A stretch of 64,000 nucleotides of DNA from Alviniconcha marisindica (Eukaryota; Mollusca; Gastropoda; Provannidae), in NCBI GenBank assembly GCA_018857735.1, contig JABMCL010000047.1, positions 807,501 through 871,500 on the forward strand, given 5' to 3'. A program made the position numbers and the translations under genes. Under the pieces are notes generated by a model, which searched no databases, was not told the origin of the DNA, and saw nothing but the letters and a program-made list of their open reading frames with translations. Every line of letters starts with the position of its first letter. Within the stretch, counting starts at the first letter, position 1. Shown in pieces: positions 48,604 through 61,631 of the stretch.

Positions 48604-48828
48604 CTACACACAGCAAAGGCATCCAGCGTGTCACAATACATCTTCAGCACCACTTCCAAAACTAAAATAGGCGGGAAGGAATGACAGAAAGAATAGGGAG
48701 AAAAAAGAAAGAAGAAATTCACAGGGCAAAACAATGCAATCAAACAAATCAGGCGAGTGCAGTGATTTGCACTACGCGCGTTAACAGAAGCCTACCACTC
48801 GATAAGAAGCTGAAGGGTTGAAGGGATT

Positions 48829-48855
48829 TGGGGGGGGGGGGGGGGGGGGGGGGTG

Positions 48856-48889
<34 letters not shown>

Positions 48890-48945
48890 CAGACAGACAC
48901 AGAGACAGCGGAGGAAGGGGGGGTGGGGGGAGGGGGGGGGGGGGC
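48829..48945. repeat. G tract, (GA)n and G-rich run preceding the right direct repeat
   Basis: About 24 G, a GA/GACA tract and another G run, ending two or three bases before the right 356-bp copy. Confidence 0.95.
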
Positions 48946-48946
48946 A

Positions 48947-49302
48947 GAGTTCAAAGCTACATATGAGGGCTGTTTTGGACCCGGAAATCGAAACTCATTT
49001 TTCAAACCCTATCCGACGCACCCACTCTCCCCAACCACCTCTGATTACGGGACTTCTGCTGGGGAGCTGACCCTAGTTTTTCACACTTTAATTTTAACCG
49101 AGGACGATTCCTTATCACTGAATGAAACGTCACCACGTTCATGTGATTATTAGTGTTCAAAATCACAGACAGCTGCGAGTGAGCGCGCGCGAGAGTGACA
49201 GACAGAAACACACAGACAGAAAGAGAATCTCTAAAATGACACGCCGCAGTCAGAGCGCTCTGATACCAGTTCAGCGTACCCACTTTTTCCTCTCTCTTTT
49301 TT
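48947..49302. repeat. 356-bp direct repeat, right copy
   Basis: Second copy, 1605 bp from the first, also just after a G-rich tract. The two copies bracket exon A, the donor array and the SINE. Near identity implies a recent duplication or an assembly artefact. Confidence 0.93.
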
Positions 49303-49917
49303 CTTTCTATTTCCTTCTTTCTTTCTTTCTTTCCATGTTTACAAATCATAACGTGGGAAATGGAGTGACGCCCTGCCAGTTTATTTTGAGTGACGAACCA
49401 AAACACACAACGCTGACACCAAGTGCACCAATGCAGGCATTCAGGGCAGCTTTTACCACACCGCCGCAGCATTTCTTTGACGCATTATCATCAGTTCTAA
49501 ACAAACCTCCTCGTCTATGTGCTGTTAAAGCTTATCTACTTGATCTTTTTCTACATAGCACACTCAGAATCTAGCACAAACTTCTATCGACTCTGACGTG
49601 TCTTTGTATGCTGTCATTAGTCTTTCTCGTCCTATTGTGAAACGCAAATACTTCTGGATGTCATTAAATTTGGTAGGGCGGGGCCAACTACAAGTATAAA
49701 GCAGCTGACAATGACTCTCTGCATATCTTGGCTGGGCGTGTCGATTTTGGGGACAGCTGTGTGTGGGAACATCGTCACTGAAGTCGACTCGGATACACTG
49801 GACCGAAGTATACATATAAACAGGTCTATAAATAATGAAATAAATCCATTAAAAAGCAATTCAGTCTTGAAAGCAACAACTGTCGCGTATTCATATTTTG
49901 GAGAAGAAGAAGAAGGA

Positions 49918-49950
<33 letters not shown>

Positions 49951-51507
49951 CAGAGACAGAGACAGCGACAGAGACAAGAAGAAGAAGAAAAAGAAGAAGA
50001 ACCCACATACAAAGTTCAGCATGTACAAAAAAACATGAGGCAAAGCAGGAAGACGGAAAGGTGGGATCAGCAGTAAACTCTGACTTTGGATTATAATGTA
50101 TCGACATCAGTACACACTTTTGACCTTCTTAACTTTTTTTTTTTTTTTTTAATATTAAAAAAATTCAAGCGCAACTTTAACGCATCATCCCTTTCGCACA
50201 GTTTATTACTGATAGAAAAGGGGCCTCTTAACATAATTACATATATATACACACAAACATTTTCGCCTTCAATGAACGTGCAGACAGGCTGTGCTATTTA
50301 TTGCATACGTTGGCGGGGTGGGGGAGGAGGGAGGTGGGGGGTGGCAGGGAACACAGAGCGCAGAATTACATAAAACATACCTAATACAAAAATCATGTCA
50401 CAGAAACACTTCGTTCATTTTTTTTTTTAAATCCATTTTTTTTTTTTTTCGTAAAGATAAATGACATGATAAAAATGTCAGTTTCTAAATTCAAGCATTT
50501 GATGAATGATTAGTACACTATTATTATTATTGTTCTTGCCTTTAACAAAAAGCAAATCTTCTATCTGGACACAGATTCTTCCAAACGTCTGAATACATAA
50601 CACATGTATGCATGAACATACATATATATCCAAATCTGCAGCAATACAAAAAAAAAACTTAGGCAACACTTAACAGATATTCTTAACCTTACGATACAGT
50701 TCCATGTATGCTACTTGTTTGCATAGTGCAATAACTGACAATTCATATGTACAGAAGTCCTCACAAAAATGCAAAAGACAGTACAGGCAATAAAGCTTAA
50801 TGATCAAATGTAAACGGCGCAGAAATCATTTTCTCATCACTGGAAGAAAACATCTACTCTAACGTGGACAAACACACTGAAGAAAACAAATCTGCAATTT
50901 CGTGGGCATTGTGTGTCTTTCTACAACCTTTGAAAACAACAACAACACGCTTACAAGGAACGGCCATTTCTGGTGCCGATGGTGAAGTTGTGGTGGAGGG
51001 ATCGCCAAAATTTCCCATGCTACAACGTTTTTGTATTTTTATCGTTACAACTGAAGTCAGATAAAATAAAATAAAATTAAAAAAACAAAAACAACTTCAG
51101 ACCGGTGACCGGAGGGAGGCTGACACGTCAGAAGATGTTACACGTGTGACAGTCAGAAACCCAAATCAAAACATTGGGAGCAAACAGCTCTGGACGACAT
51201 AAATTTCTAAAACATTTCCCCATCAGTTCAACCGCTTTCAAGTTCGACTGTGTTTCGTTGCACGTATTGCAAGCATTTGGGGTTTTCAGTTTTGCGAGCA
51301 AGTCCTCACTGCATACTGTAGAGAGACACAGGTACAACGCCCACGGCCCCTTGACTCACAAGGGGTCTTTGACAGTACAGTTCATAACAGTGCATGGCCG
51401 CTGTCACACTGTCGGTGCAACCGCCCTTCCGGTTTCATCACACGCACGCACTCACGCACACGCGCGCGCACGCACGCACGCACGAACACACACACACACA
51501 CACACAC

Positions 51508-51610
51508 ACATGGGTGTTTCACGCGCATGCGCACGTGTGCACACGCACGCGCGCACACACACACACACACACACCCGCGCGCGGGTGTTTCACGCGCATG
51601 CGCACACTCA
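51508..51610. repeat. 71-bp duplication with NRF1-like palindrome
   Basis: GGGTGTTTCACGCGCATGCG followed by CAC occurs twice, 71 bp apart. CGCGCATGCGCA (51522-51533 and 51593-51604) fits the NRF1 consensus YGCGCAYGCGCR. Alternating CG/CA sequence lies between the copies. Confidence 0.85.
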
Positions 51611-52942
51611 CACACAGCAGCAGCACTCACTCAGTCTCACTCAGAGGACTCAGCACGTACAGCATGTCTCAAACAGCCCGTTCTGTCGTTGGCCCAGTTT
51701 ATCGATCCCATTGCACGCAAGCGCTCACCGAGCGAACCCCCTCGGGCTCTAAACGCAATCACCGGCAGCTAGGCAGGAGGCTGGCAATGTCAACACAGCC
51801 TGTGTGGAGCTGTGGCTGGATAATGAACGGGTATCAGTGCATGGATTTAGGGAGGCTGGTGGGAAGAGGATGGGAGGGGGAGGGATGTGGGGGGGGGGGG
51901 GGGGGGTGTCTTTGTCGCCGTGCGCGGCCAGGACTGCACCAATGTCGATGTCGATCTGAAAAATGCCCCACTTTACCTGCCCTTGCAGCGCACGGACTGA
52001 GTATGCCCCGCGCATGCACGTCCTTTGGGAGCATTCCATCGTATGATCCAGTTAAAAAATGCAAGGCGTGTGACGACTGCCCTTCTTAAGGCGGTGGGGG
52101 GTGAGGGGGTGGGGGGGATCAAGGAAATTCAAAATCCAAAGAAAAATGACAGTGATGAGGAGGATGGCCATGTTGGTGGTGAGGATGACGTAAACAATAG
52201 TGGTCGAATGATGGAAGGCTTAGGCCATGATACTTATGAGCGCGCCTCTCATCACGATGACGATGATGATACGACGGCCGTCGTCGTCATGAAGCCCACC
52301 GCCACCATCAGCCCTCACCACACACTACCTTCCCTTTTTCTCCGTTTTTCTTTCTTCCTTTTTTCTTCTCTTCTTCTGCGTTTTCTTCTTCTTCTTTTCA
52401 CCCCCACCCCACCCCCCACTTCTCTCTCTACCTCCATTTCCCTCTCTCTTTAACGAGCACTTGCGTTAAACACGGAAACAAACTCCGCCAACGACAGAAC
52501 GGAACATGACGGAGGGCAGAGTGCATTGTTACAGTTTACACAGAGCACAGCCAGGAGCCAGCACAGTCAACAACACAGTGGCTACACAGTCCACAATACA
52601 CGCCACAGGCTAGATACACACGTGTAGCCTTGACACTGACAGCGGGGCACGGGCGACACGCCGCCACGCAGCGACAACACGCAGCAACACACACACGCTA
52701 CACACCAACGCTACAAGCCCCGCAACACAGCACATCCTGGCTAAGTTCACACAACACAGAGAAAAAGTACAGCGCTACGGAGACAGAAATCAACGAGCCC
52801 GTCCCCCTCCCACCTTTCCCATCAGTACCTTCCAAATCCAGGAAAACAACGGCAATTTCATATACATGTACGGCTCCTAACCGCGAATTCTGGAAGCTGC
52901 GAGCACAGCGCAGCGCTAAAAGTACTAGAAGTACCCTAACGG

Positions 52943-53092
52943 CTTTCACCGCTCCCCATCTTAAGTTAATGCAGAATCATTCTGGTGGTGACAGTGTAGC
53001 TTTAGGTATAGTCTCCCTCTTCCCCCACCTCCTGGGATCTCGGTCCCCGCTAGTACCTCTTCGAAGACAACTCGACGTTAAACAAGTTTAAG
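52943..53092 (+). mobile_element. 5'-truncated SINE with GACGTTAAAC tail
   Basis: Body GCTCCCCATCTTAAGTTAAT and TTCTGGTGGTGACAGTGTAG matches the 28.9-kb element. The tail (GGGATCTCGGTCCCCGC, then GACAACTCGACGTTAAAC) is instead the type seen at 47.9 kb and 61.6 kb, so one body occurs with two tails. Confidence 0.8.
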
Positions 53093-53097
53093 CAAAC

Positions 53098-53200
53098 CAT
53101 CTCAGCACCAGTTACTGGTGGCAACCCTTCCCAACACCAGTTACCGGTGGCAACCCTTCCCAACTCCAGTTACCGGTGGCAACCCTTCCCAACACCAGGC
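53098..53200. repeat. 30-bp tandem repeat, 3.5 copies
   Basis: CACCAGTTACCGGTGGCAAC then CCTTCCCAA. It begins right after the SINE tail that ends at 53092. Confidence 0.93.
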
Positions 53201-53522
53201 GAAGTGGAGAGTCCCAATCTTCGTGACGTTAATATGGTTTCGTTTCGGGAGCAGCAATGACGTGGCGGTTTTTCCGTTTACATTGCTCTGCTAAGCTCTT
53301 TCCCCGCGTTTTGGTATTTATAAAACAATCAGTCGCAGACAATCGGTGACAGACTGAAAGATTCCAACACAATCCAGCTTTGCTGATCTACGAAACCCAA
53401 GAATAGGCATGGTCCATTAACAAAGAAGCCTGCCCAAACCAGCCAAGAGCGGCGTGGCCTTCACCCGCAAGCTGATCGCATCACTATAAAACAACATGAC
53501 TCAACTCTAACAAGATGTCAGA

Positions 53523-53692
53523 GTTCAGGAGCTGTGTGAAAGTCGAGGTGGTCGTCCTGGGCTTTCCGTCCTAACGAGCCTTATGGTTTCCGTGGACGTA
53601 ACGCAATACTGAACCGTGCTTCGGCACTGGTCACAGTTTGTCCCTAATATGTCAACCGACATCCGACGACATGAGTCGCTACTTCATCATCA
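53523..53692 (+). mobile_element. Second SINE-like family, longer copy
   Basis: Inverted homologue of 35398-35575. It starts at GTTCAGGAGCTGTGTGA and runs through CCTTATGGTTTCCGTGGACG, TGAACCGTGCTTCGGCACTG and TCCCTAATATGTCAACCGAC. The two copies differ at scattered positions, consistent with an interspersed family. Confidence 0.75.
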
Positions 53693-55392
53693 TCTAACAA
53701 GATAGCTCAACCGTAACAGTCGACAGCATAATGGACTAACGTCCCGTCTGCAAAAACGCCACAGTGCCCCCTGAAGCCCGACCCGCTGTCGGAGACAAAA
53801 ACGGCTGCAAATGGTACAGATTCAACTTGATTTGCCTCGGGGTTTGGTTTGGTTCATGTCATGACCACAGAGATGGGGAGGGGGTGGACAAACTAGTATA
53901 AAATTAAAATAAAAAACACGAAAATTTTTTTATAACAATGGGGCGTTACTGATGTTTTTATTTACTGTTTTCTGAGGATGTACTTCTGGTGGAGTTTATA
54001 TACCTTGTAATTCGCGCGCCAGAAGAAAGTTATCGTAGGCGATTCAGGTCTTTGCTGTTGTGTTTGTGTGATGTCTTTCGAGCGCTAATTAACTCCTTTG
54101 TTGATTTTGTTGTTATTTACTCTTCTTCTTTTTTTTCTCTCTCTCTTTTTTTCTTTTAAAGTCACCACTTTGTCCATAAATATGGAATTGCCGTTGTCCC
54201 TGTTTGAAATCGAACACGAACACACCCAAAAAACTGGCTTTGGACTATGAAAATAGAACTGGGAAGAACGAGGGGGAGGTAAGAGGGGGTGGGGAGGGAA
54301 GAAGAAAAGGATGCAATTCCAGTTCGAGGAGGAAAAAAAAAAAAAGACAGAAGAAGAAGAAGAAAACCACGGATAGTAGCAGCATTACATTTGCACTTTG
54401 ACATTTTCTTTTGTGTGTGCAAGTTTACTGTTTACCTTTATACGTAACCACCCATGGATTACCACCTGGGAAAGGAGGCAAAAAAACAAACAACTTCATC
54501 ATTCAAACACTCATCAAATCAAAAGCCCGCAAAATGTGTTGTTGTTTTTTTTGGAAGGGACACAAGTTACAACGAAGACAGTGCCTCAAAAATACAACCA
54601 CTGGCATTCAACATCTTCTGGTCCATGATCGATCGCTCTGAAAATAGCTTAACAAGCGGATGCTTTGCTTTATAAATAAACTAAGCAGGGTTCTCTTTTA
54701 TCAATAAAATGAGCGACCTCAGCAGACGAAAACGTCAGCTGAACACACACAAACACACAGACACAAAGTTGCATTTCAAAAATGACGTACATGCATGTGG
54801 AAAACAGCATTGGTTTTACAAACATATTTCTTGCACTGTTTTCAAAACAATATCTGTTGCAATTTTTAAAGGAGTGTCTGTTCAGCGAACAAACAAACAA
54901 CGCAAAATGTTGTTCTTGTATTGCGAAAATTATGTCTAAATAAGAGACAGAACAACACAATGGTGTACGCCAAAACGAATGCATTCGTACAGAAGCATCA
55001 TACTAAAAAATATACATATTACATATTAAAATTTCTCATCATTGTGCAAGATACTAGCAAGTTTAAGTTAATCATGAAAAATATATAATAAAGAAAGCAC
55101 AAACTAACATTTCACCGACCACTTTCCCGACATGCGTTTTAAGGGGAAGGGAGAGACATAATGGATTCATAGTTCATAGGTACATCAGGAATTATAATAA
55201 CAGTTGGAGGCGTCAGAAATAAAACAGCATTGGCCATTGTCCGTATAAGGACTGCATTTATTTATCAAATTAACAAAAAGAAACTGACCCAAAAGATTTG
55301 AAAACAAAATCACTCCTGCAGCTGAGAGTACCACTCTGATTTTGAGACTGACTTGACAAACTGACTTAATTTTCATATCATGCTGCTACTTG

Positions 55393-55397
<5 letters not shown>

Positions 55398-55429
<32 letters not shown>

Positions 55430-55448
55430 TATATATATATATATATAC
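55398..55448. repeat. (TA)n microsatellite
   Basis: About 23 TA units with one interruption. Confidence 0.96.
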
Positions 55449-55564
55449 TCGGTGATCATCCATTTCGTGAAATCTGCAAAGGTTACCCGCAGTTCTTGCT
55501 TGGGAAAAACAAATAGTCCTGAAGATCTCTTACACTGACACAGCTGAATGATCATCATATACAT

Positions 55565-55566
<2 letters not shown>

Positions 55567-55625
<59 letters not shown>
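55567..55625. repeat. (CA)n microsatellite
   Basis: About 29 CA units. Confidence 0.97.
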
Positions 55626-55626
<1 letters not shown>

Positions 55627-55941
55627 CATACGAAAATACTTATAGATTATTAAACACGTATAATACTGATATTATTTGATAAAAAAGCACACCACAGGAA
55701 ACATCCAACCTACAGTACGACTGTCCGCAAAGTGGACAGAGTTGCGCAGATCAGAAAACCCAATAGCTCAAAACTATTGCGGGCAAGTGGCATTCACAAA
55801 CAAACATTTCCAACACATAAAATGGGGTGCGTATTTGGAAGAGGGACTCTCCTTCAACGCAGGAAACGCAACTCGTCGCTAACATCGTGAATTGCTCAAT
55901 TCAAATCGACCGAGAGCCTGCTGAATTCTTCTTTCTTCTCC

Positions 55942-56035
55942 CTCCCCCCCTCCCCCCCACCCCCCCCACCCCCCCCCCCCACCCCCCCCCCCCCCCCCCC
56001 CCCCCCACCCCCCACCCTTTTTTTTTTTTTTTTTA
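55942..56035. repeat. C-rich homopolymer block followed by T tract
   Basis: About 75 bp of C with rare A or T, then about 18 T. The complementary strand is G-quadruplex prone. Confidence 0.96.
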
Positions 56036-56264
56036 GAAAGCACGTTGCCATCTACGCCGACGGAACAGCACATAAACGTACATGTGTACACAAACCCCAT
56101 CCTCCTCCCTCCCCAAAAAAGAAAGCTTAAACACAAACGGATAATTAGTTAAGCCATTCATTACGACAGGGCTCTCTCTCTCTTTAATGCTCTACCGCCT
56201 TTATTCAAACAATGGAGGCAGGAACAGGTTAAGTGACAAGAGAGAGAAGGAAGAGAGACAGGCG

Positions 56265-56267
<3 letters not shown>

Positions 56268-56302
<35 letters not shown>

Positions 56303-56355
56303 TGTGGTGTGGTGTGGTGTGGTGTGGTGTGGTGTGGTGTGATGTGGTGTGGTGT

Positions 56356-56430
<75 letters not shown>
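56268..56430. repeat. (GT)n(GGTGT)n(GT)n(GA)n compound repeat
   Basis: A pentanucleotide GGTGT array of about 12 units sits inside GT repeats and is followed by about 21 GA. The pentamer probably arose from slippage of the GT tract with an extra G. Confidence 0.96.
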
Positions 56431-56432
<2 letters not shown>

Positions 56433-56689
56433 TGCAGGTGGAGGAGGGGGGAGGGGGAGAAAAAGAGACAGCGACAGAGAGATGGGAATGGGTGGGAAAG
56501 GGGAAAACTCAATCGACAGCGAAGATGCGTGGGTAAAGGGCAAGTGAGACAAGTTAAACAACAGGGTGTGTGAGTAGTTAGATGGGCAAGGACCGGGGGT
56601 CCGGGAAGGAAGCTCAACTGATCAATAAAGGAGAGGATCTGACTCTGAGAAAGGGGAAAATTAATGCACGCCCGACACCTTCCCACTGA

Positions 56690-57365
56690 AATTAGCGCCA
56701 GTCCCGCTATATTTCACACTGAAATCAGCGCAGGTCAGACTATTTCACACTAACATCAGTGCAGGTCAGACTATTTCACACTAACATCAGTGCAGGTCAG
56801 ACTATTTCACACTGAAATCAGCGCAGGTCAGACTATTTCACACTGAAATCAGCGCAGGTCAGACTATTTCACACTAACATCAGCGCAGGTCAGACTATTT
56901 CACACTAAAATTAGAGCAGCTCACACTGAAATCAGCGCAGATCACGCTCTTAACACTAAAATCAGCGCAGATAGACTATTTCACACTGAAATTAGTGCAG
57001 CTCAGGCTATCACACTGAAATCAGCGCAGCTCAGGCAATTTCATACTGAAATCAGCACAGGTCAGGCTATATCACACTGAAATTAGTGCAGCTCACACTA
57101 TTTCACACTGAAATCAGTGGAATTTGTGCAGGTCAGACTATTTCACATATAAATCAGTGCAGGTCAAACTATTTCATACAGAAACTGGTGCAGGTTAGAG
57201 TATTTCACATTGATATCAGTGCAGCTCAGACTATTTTTCACATTGAAATCAGTGCAGGTAAGACTATTTCACACTGACAGGTCAGGCTATTTTACACACT
57301 TTAAAGTGAAATCAGTGCAGCAGGCAGTCTATTTCACATTGATGTTAGTACATGTCAGACCATTT
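56690..57365. repeat. 31-bp minisatellite with AGGTCA half-sites
   Basis: About 20 copies of TATTTCACACTGAAATCAGC followed by GCAGGTCAGAC, degenerating to the right. About ten copies keep an intact AGGTCA. The others vary to AGCTCA, AGATCA or AGGTTA. Confidence 0.92.
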
Positions 57366-59574
57366 CTAAATAACCCCCCCCCCCCCCCCCCCCCCAGCCT
57401 TTTGTTATTTATTTTTAACACTGGTATCACTATCAGGGCAGCGTAGACTATTAAGAGAGTTGCTGGATGCATGGTCGCAAAACGCAACATGCCCAGCTTA
57501 TGTCTCAGACCTCTTGCGTTGTAGTTTTCAGGTGAAGCGCCAGGCTGACATGAAACGCTGGGGGCTACAGGCACTACATCTAAACACTACATGACATGTT
57601 CAGCTAAATGTGCCAGGTCTCTTGTGTTCTTCCCCTGAAGGCGCGGGCTAACGTGGCCAACGTCTCTAATGGACTAAACACTACCTGTCCAACCTGACGT
57701 TCCAGATCTCTTGTCAGTGTTGCCGTTGCCAGGAGGCGTCGGCTGAACTAGCAAAGAGCTCTAGGCCTATGGCTATGGTCTCTAACCTGGTAGACTTTCG
57801 GACTCTATGTGCAAGCTCCAATTTGTTTGGCCATGCATAGTTTTTCGCTGTCTGTAGAAGCATGCTTGGTCCATCTGGCAAACGGTACGTGCTCGAAGCT
57901 TGGAGTTCAGCGCTTGGGTCGTGTTTGTTGTCCAGAAGGGGTTAAGTACAGACTTGCTTAGAACTGAACTTCTGTTTATACTATAGGGGAAACGGGGTCG
58001 GGGTCGGGGTTGGGGTCGGGGAGCGAGAGGGGGCACTGGATACGGTCTCTAAACAGAGGCTCCTTGTGTGTCCGTCCACCTCAGTCTGTATCATGTACCG
58101 CCTCTGTAGTACAGGTTCCTCCAAACACATCCCACCAAAGTGTGTGTCCGGTTCTCCAGCGCTCCGCGATGGCGCACTGGTAGCGATGCCGTGCGCTTCA
58201 GGCCAGCCAGTATTGATTGGTTCTTCCTGCTTTAAGCGTCGCCATGGCAACCTTTCTCACCAGCATTCAGCAGATGCAGCAAAATGCACACAGATCTGAT
58301 TCCCCCTCCTACCCTGACCTTTGGCGACAGCTGGCCGTTCGGTCTTCGGCAGCTCCAACCACTTTGTGGCTCGTCCTTCCTATTCTTTCTTTCTCTTTGT
58401 CTTTCTTTCTTTCAAACCCAGCATTGATAAGAACGGTATTTCAAGTTCTTGCCATTTTCAACGGACACGACCTGGCCTGTCTTGCACTGTACACAGCCTG
58501 TCTCGAACGGCGCTGGCTGTCTCAGTGTATATGATACAATTGCCACGTGTACACACTTGCTGAGTAGACAGGAGTTGTTGGATAAACTGAAGCTGCCTTT
58601 TCAAGTCTTGTACTGCCATCCTTTATTCTCACTGTTAAATTAGACTTGAATCTACGTTTACTTCTAGGACTGCGGAAAATGTGAAGGAACTCAACACCGA
58701 ACGGTCAAAACGTGCTACACGAGTTTCCTTCTACAATCCATAATTTTTGAAGACGAAGAAAAAAGATTTTTAATGAGTATAGAACCTACTCTGAGTACTA
58801 CTGTGTTCGTGTATATACTGGAACTATGGAAGAGTTTTGCATATATATTATTGTCCTCATCCGCTAAATATGTGATGATTTTGCCAGATTATAGTGGGTT
58901 TTTTTTTTTTAAAGCTAAAATTCTTCACCAAAACATTACTACTTTTGCTCACGAATCCGTAGCACTTTTGTTCATCCATATATATACGAACTCTCCAAAG
59001 ACATATAATACAAGCCGTTTATTTTGTTTACTTTCAAATTCGCCGTAAGAGGCGCAAAGCGATGGGGACACTAATGTTCTTTTAAGCTTAGGAAGGCACT
59101 GCTACTGGAGAGTAAATTAGCGAATACATTCTTACGTTCTGTTCACTTAGGAAAGTCACTGTAAGAGACGTAAATTATAAATGAGGACACTCCCAAGTGC
59201 GCGCGCGCGCGTGCGTGCGTGCGTGGTGTGTGTGTGTGTTTAAATCAAGGAATACCCTATAGACTGCCTTCATGTCGAATTTCTATCTGGTTCCATAGAC
59301 GATCAAACCGTTTATCACCGCTTCCCTGTTTGCATGCATTTTATAATCGTACCCTAAGTGGCATGCACCACATAGCCCCAAAATACCCGTACCACAAAAT
59401 CACACATGAAACTGATTGGTTCCACGTTACCAGTCCTTCTCCAGTGCATGCCACTACAACTAGGATGCTACAGTGCCAAATCATCGACCGATCAATTAAT
59501 TAACGGCGACGTGCAAACAAATTGGAATAATAACGGACGGGTGCATGCCGGGGACAGCAGCAAGCAGGGAAGCA

Positions 59575-59865
59575 GGGAGGTGGGGAGAGGTAAGGGGGAG
59601 GGAGGGGGGGGAAATGAGAGGAGGGAAGGGGGGGCGGGGGGGGGGGGCGAGAGATTTTGAGCGGGGTGTACCACAAAGACAGAGACTTTAGAGGGAAGGG
59701 AAGGAGAGGGAAAAAACGGGGTGGGGGTGAGGGGGGGAAGGGAAGGAGGGGAGGCGTGGGGGGGGGCGGGGGTGGGGGGGGGGGGGGGATTTTGTTTAGG
59801 GGCTGTGGGTAGAGTGGTGGTGGAGGAGGGAGAGGATGGAAAACTTGGGGGGGGGGGGGTAAAAT
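59575..59865. repeat. G-rich, almost purine-only block
   Basis: About 290 bp dominated by GGGGAGG-type sequence with several runs of more than 10 G. The opposite strand gives spurious proline-rich open frames. Confidence 0.92.
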
Positions 59866-60184
59866 GCGACACGTGACAAAACAGTTTTTAAAGGTTTGGA
59901 GAGAGAAGAGAGAGAGAGAGAAAAGAGAGAAAGTGACGCAAACACGTTGGACTTGAGAGACAGACAGACAGACACAGTCAGACGGACAGGCAGACAAAGA
60001 CAAAGACAGAGAATGAGGGGGGGATGGGAGGGAGAGAGAGAAAAACGGGGAAGAGGAAGGAGGGGTAGAGGTCGAGCGAGCGGGCGAGCCGAGAAGTGTG
60101 ACTTGCACACGACCGTCATAAAAAAAAAAAAAAAAAAAAAAATAGAAGTCTGGGACAGCAGGGCAGGGTGTAATGTATGAGGCG

Positions 60185-60325
60185 GCATGAGTCATCGGCT
60201 GGCTGAGGCCGAGTCAGGGACCTTCGCGACTGGGGAGGAGGAGGCTACAGGGGGACAGGCTGGCAGCGCTAAATCTGCCGTGCCGCCCGTGCTCCCGTCT
60301 AATTAGACTGTTTGCCAAGTCGTGT
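60185..60325. promoter_or_regulatory. Unique block with AP-1-like and TAATTAG motifs (candidate element)
   Basis: GCATGAGTCATCGG (AP-1-like), CCGAGTCAGGG and GTCTAATTAGACTG (a palindromic homeodomain site) in a short repeat-free island. Confidence 0.22.
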
Positions 60326-60790
60326 CCCCTCGCGCTGCCCAGCGTCTCTATCACTTCTCCTCCTCATCCCCCCCTGCCCCCCCCCCCCCCCCCAACCCCA
60401 ACCCCCCTCCGCTCCCCTTCAATCCACGTCATATCCCCACCCCCATGTCATCTTCCCTCCCTCCCTCTCCAGCCAGCCTCGTTCACTTCCACATCTCATT
60501 TACGTCTCTTGGATTGGACCAGCAAACGTTCGTCCGTCTCCGTCGTTTGGGCCATGAAACGTCCATCTCGGCCTCTTCGTCCACCATGCGACCATCTCGG
60601 CGTCCACGACCACCCAGGGCTCGCTCTACCCTTCCCACTTCTGGGTATTTTATTTTACTGGCTTTCTTCTTTTCAGTCTTCTGTGACACCCCCCCCCCCC
60701 CCCACACACACACACACATCCTGTCCGCTTAGGGTTTTCGTGTCTCGCTCACGATTTCCCGCTCATCGCTCCTACCCCCACAATCACATG

Positions 60791-60792
<2 letters not shown>

Positions 60793-60854
<62 letters not shown>

Positions 60855-60888
60855 TGCAAGAAAGGCAGCTTAAGAGACAATATAAAAC

Positions 60889-60945
<57 letters not shown>
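60793..60945. repeat. (TA)n and (CT)n microsatellites
   Basis: About 30 TA units (60793-60852), 40 bp of unique DNA, then about 25 CT units. Confidence 0.97.
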
Positions 60946-60947
<2 letters not shown>

Positions 60948-61631
60948 CACCCACCTACACACCGTGCATTATGTTTTTTCCCCTCTTGCACCTCTCTGCC
61001 ACTCCAGCCGTCATCAAAGGTTCCATCTCTGCATGTGCCCCCTCTCTCCCCACCGGCTTCTTACGTTCTGTCGGGGCCTAACCTGATTTGTCAGGGCTGT
61101 AATTCCAGCTCAACCATGCCATCCTTAATTCTTCTCTTCCACCCCCCACCCCTACCCCCCACCAACCCTGGCACCATCTCCCCAATTTCTTTGGTCTTTT
61201 TCTTTTCTCTCGATTTTGCTTGTTTGTTCCCCCCTCTACCCGTGTTCCTCTGACACCAGATAAACTCATATCCTCGTTGTCTTTACCCGCGAACGAAAAG
61301 ATCCCTCTGTCTTTCAGGCTTTTCTTGCACCCCCACCCCCCACCCACCCCGCAAACAAGGCAACAAGGCCGCAAAGTATTGCTTAGCTTTGGTCCATCTA
61401 CTAGCCCACCCGCCCTTTTCCATTTTGCCGACCCCATCCTGCTTCATCCGCCTCCCTGCCTCCCAGCCTTTGTCAGCAGCCAAAACTACTCATCCCTTTG
61501 TCCTTCTCTCGTCTGTTTCCACACCCTCATCCTCTTCTTGGTCAATCCAGTTGGTGGGAGGGGGTGGGGGTCTGGGGGGGAGTGATAAAAGCCCACAGCC
61601 TCCGGCTAAAGTAACTCTTCAGCTCTCCGCG

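Noticed and set aside
49690..50076. TATAAAG box followed by a short frame with a signal-peptide-like start
   Set aside because: The ATG lies about 15 bp from the TATA box, upstream of where transcription would begin, and the frame ends in a GACA-repeat peptide.
59492..60195. Proline-rich minus-strand frames of 126-231 codons
   Set aside because: They are translations of the G-rich purine block and a poly-A tract, open in two frames at once.
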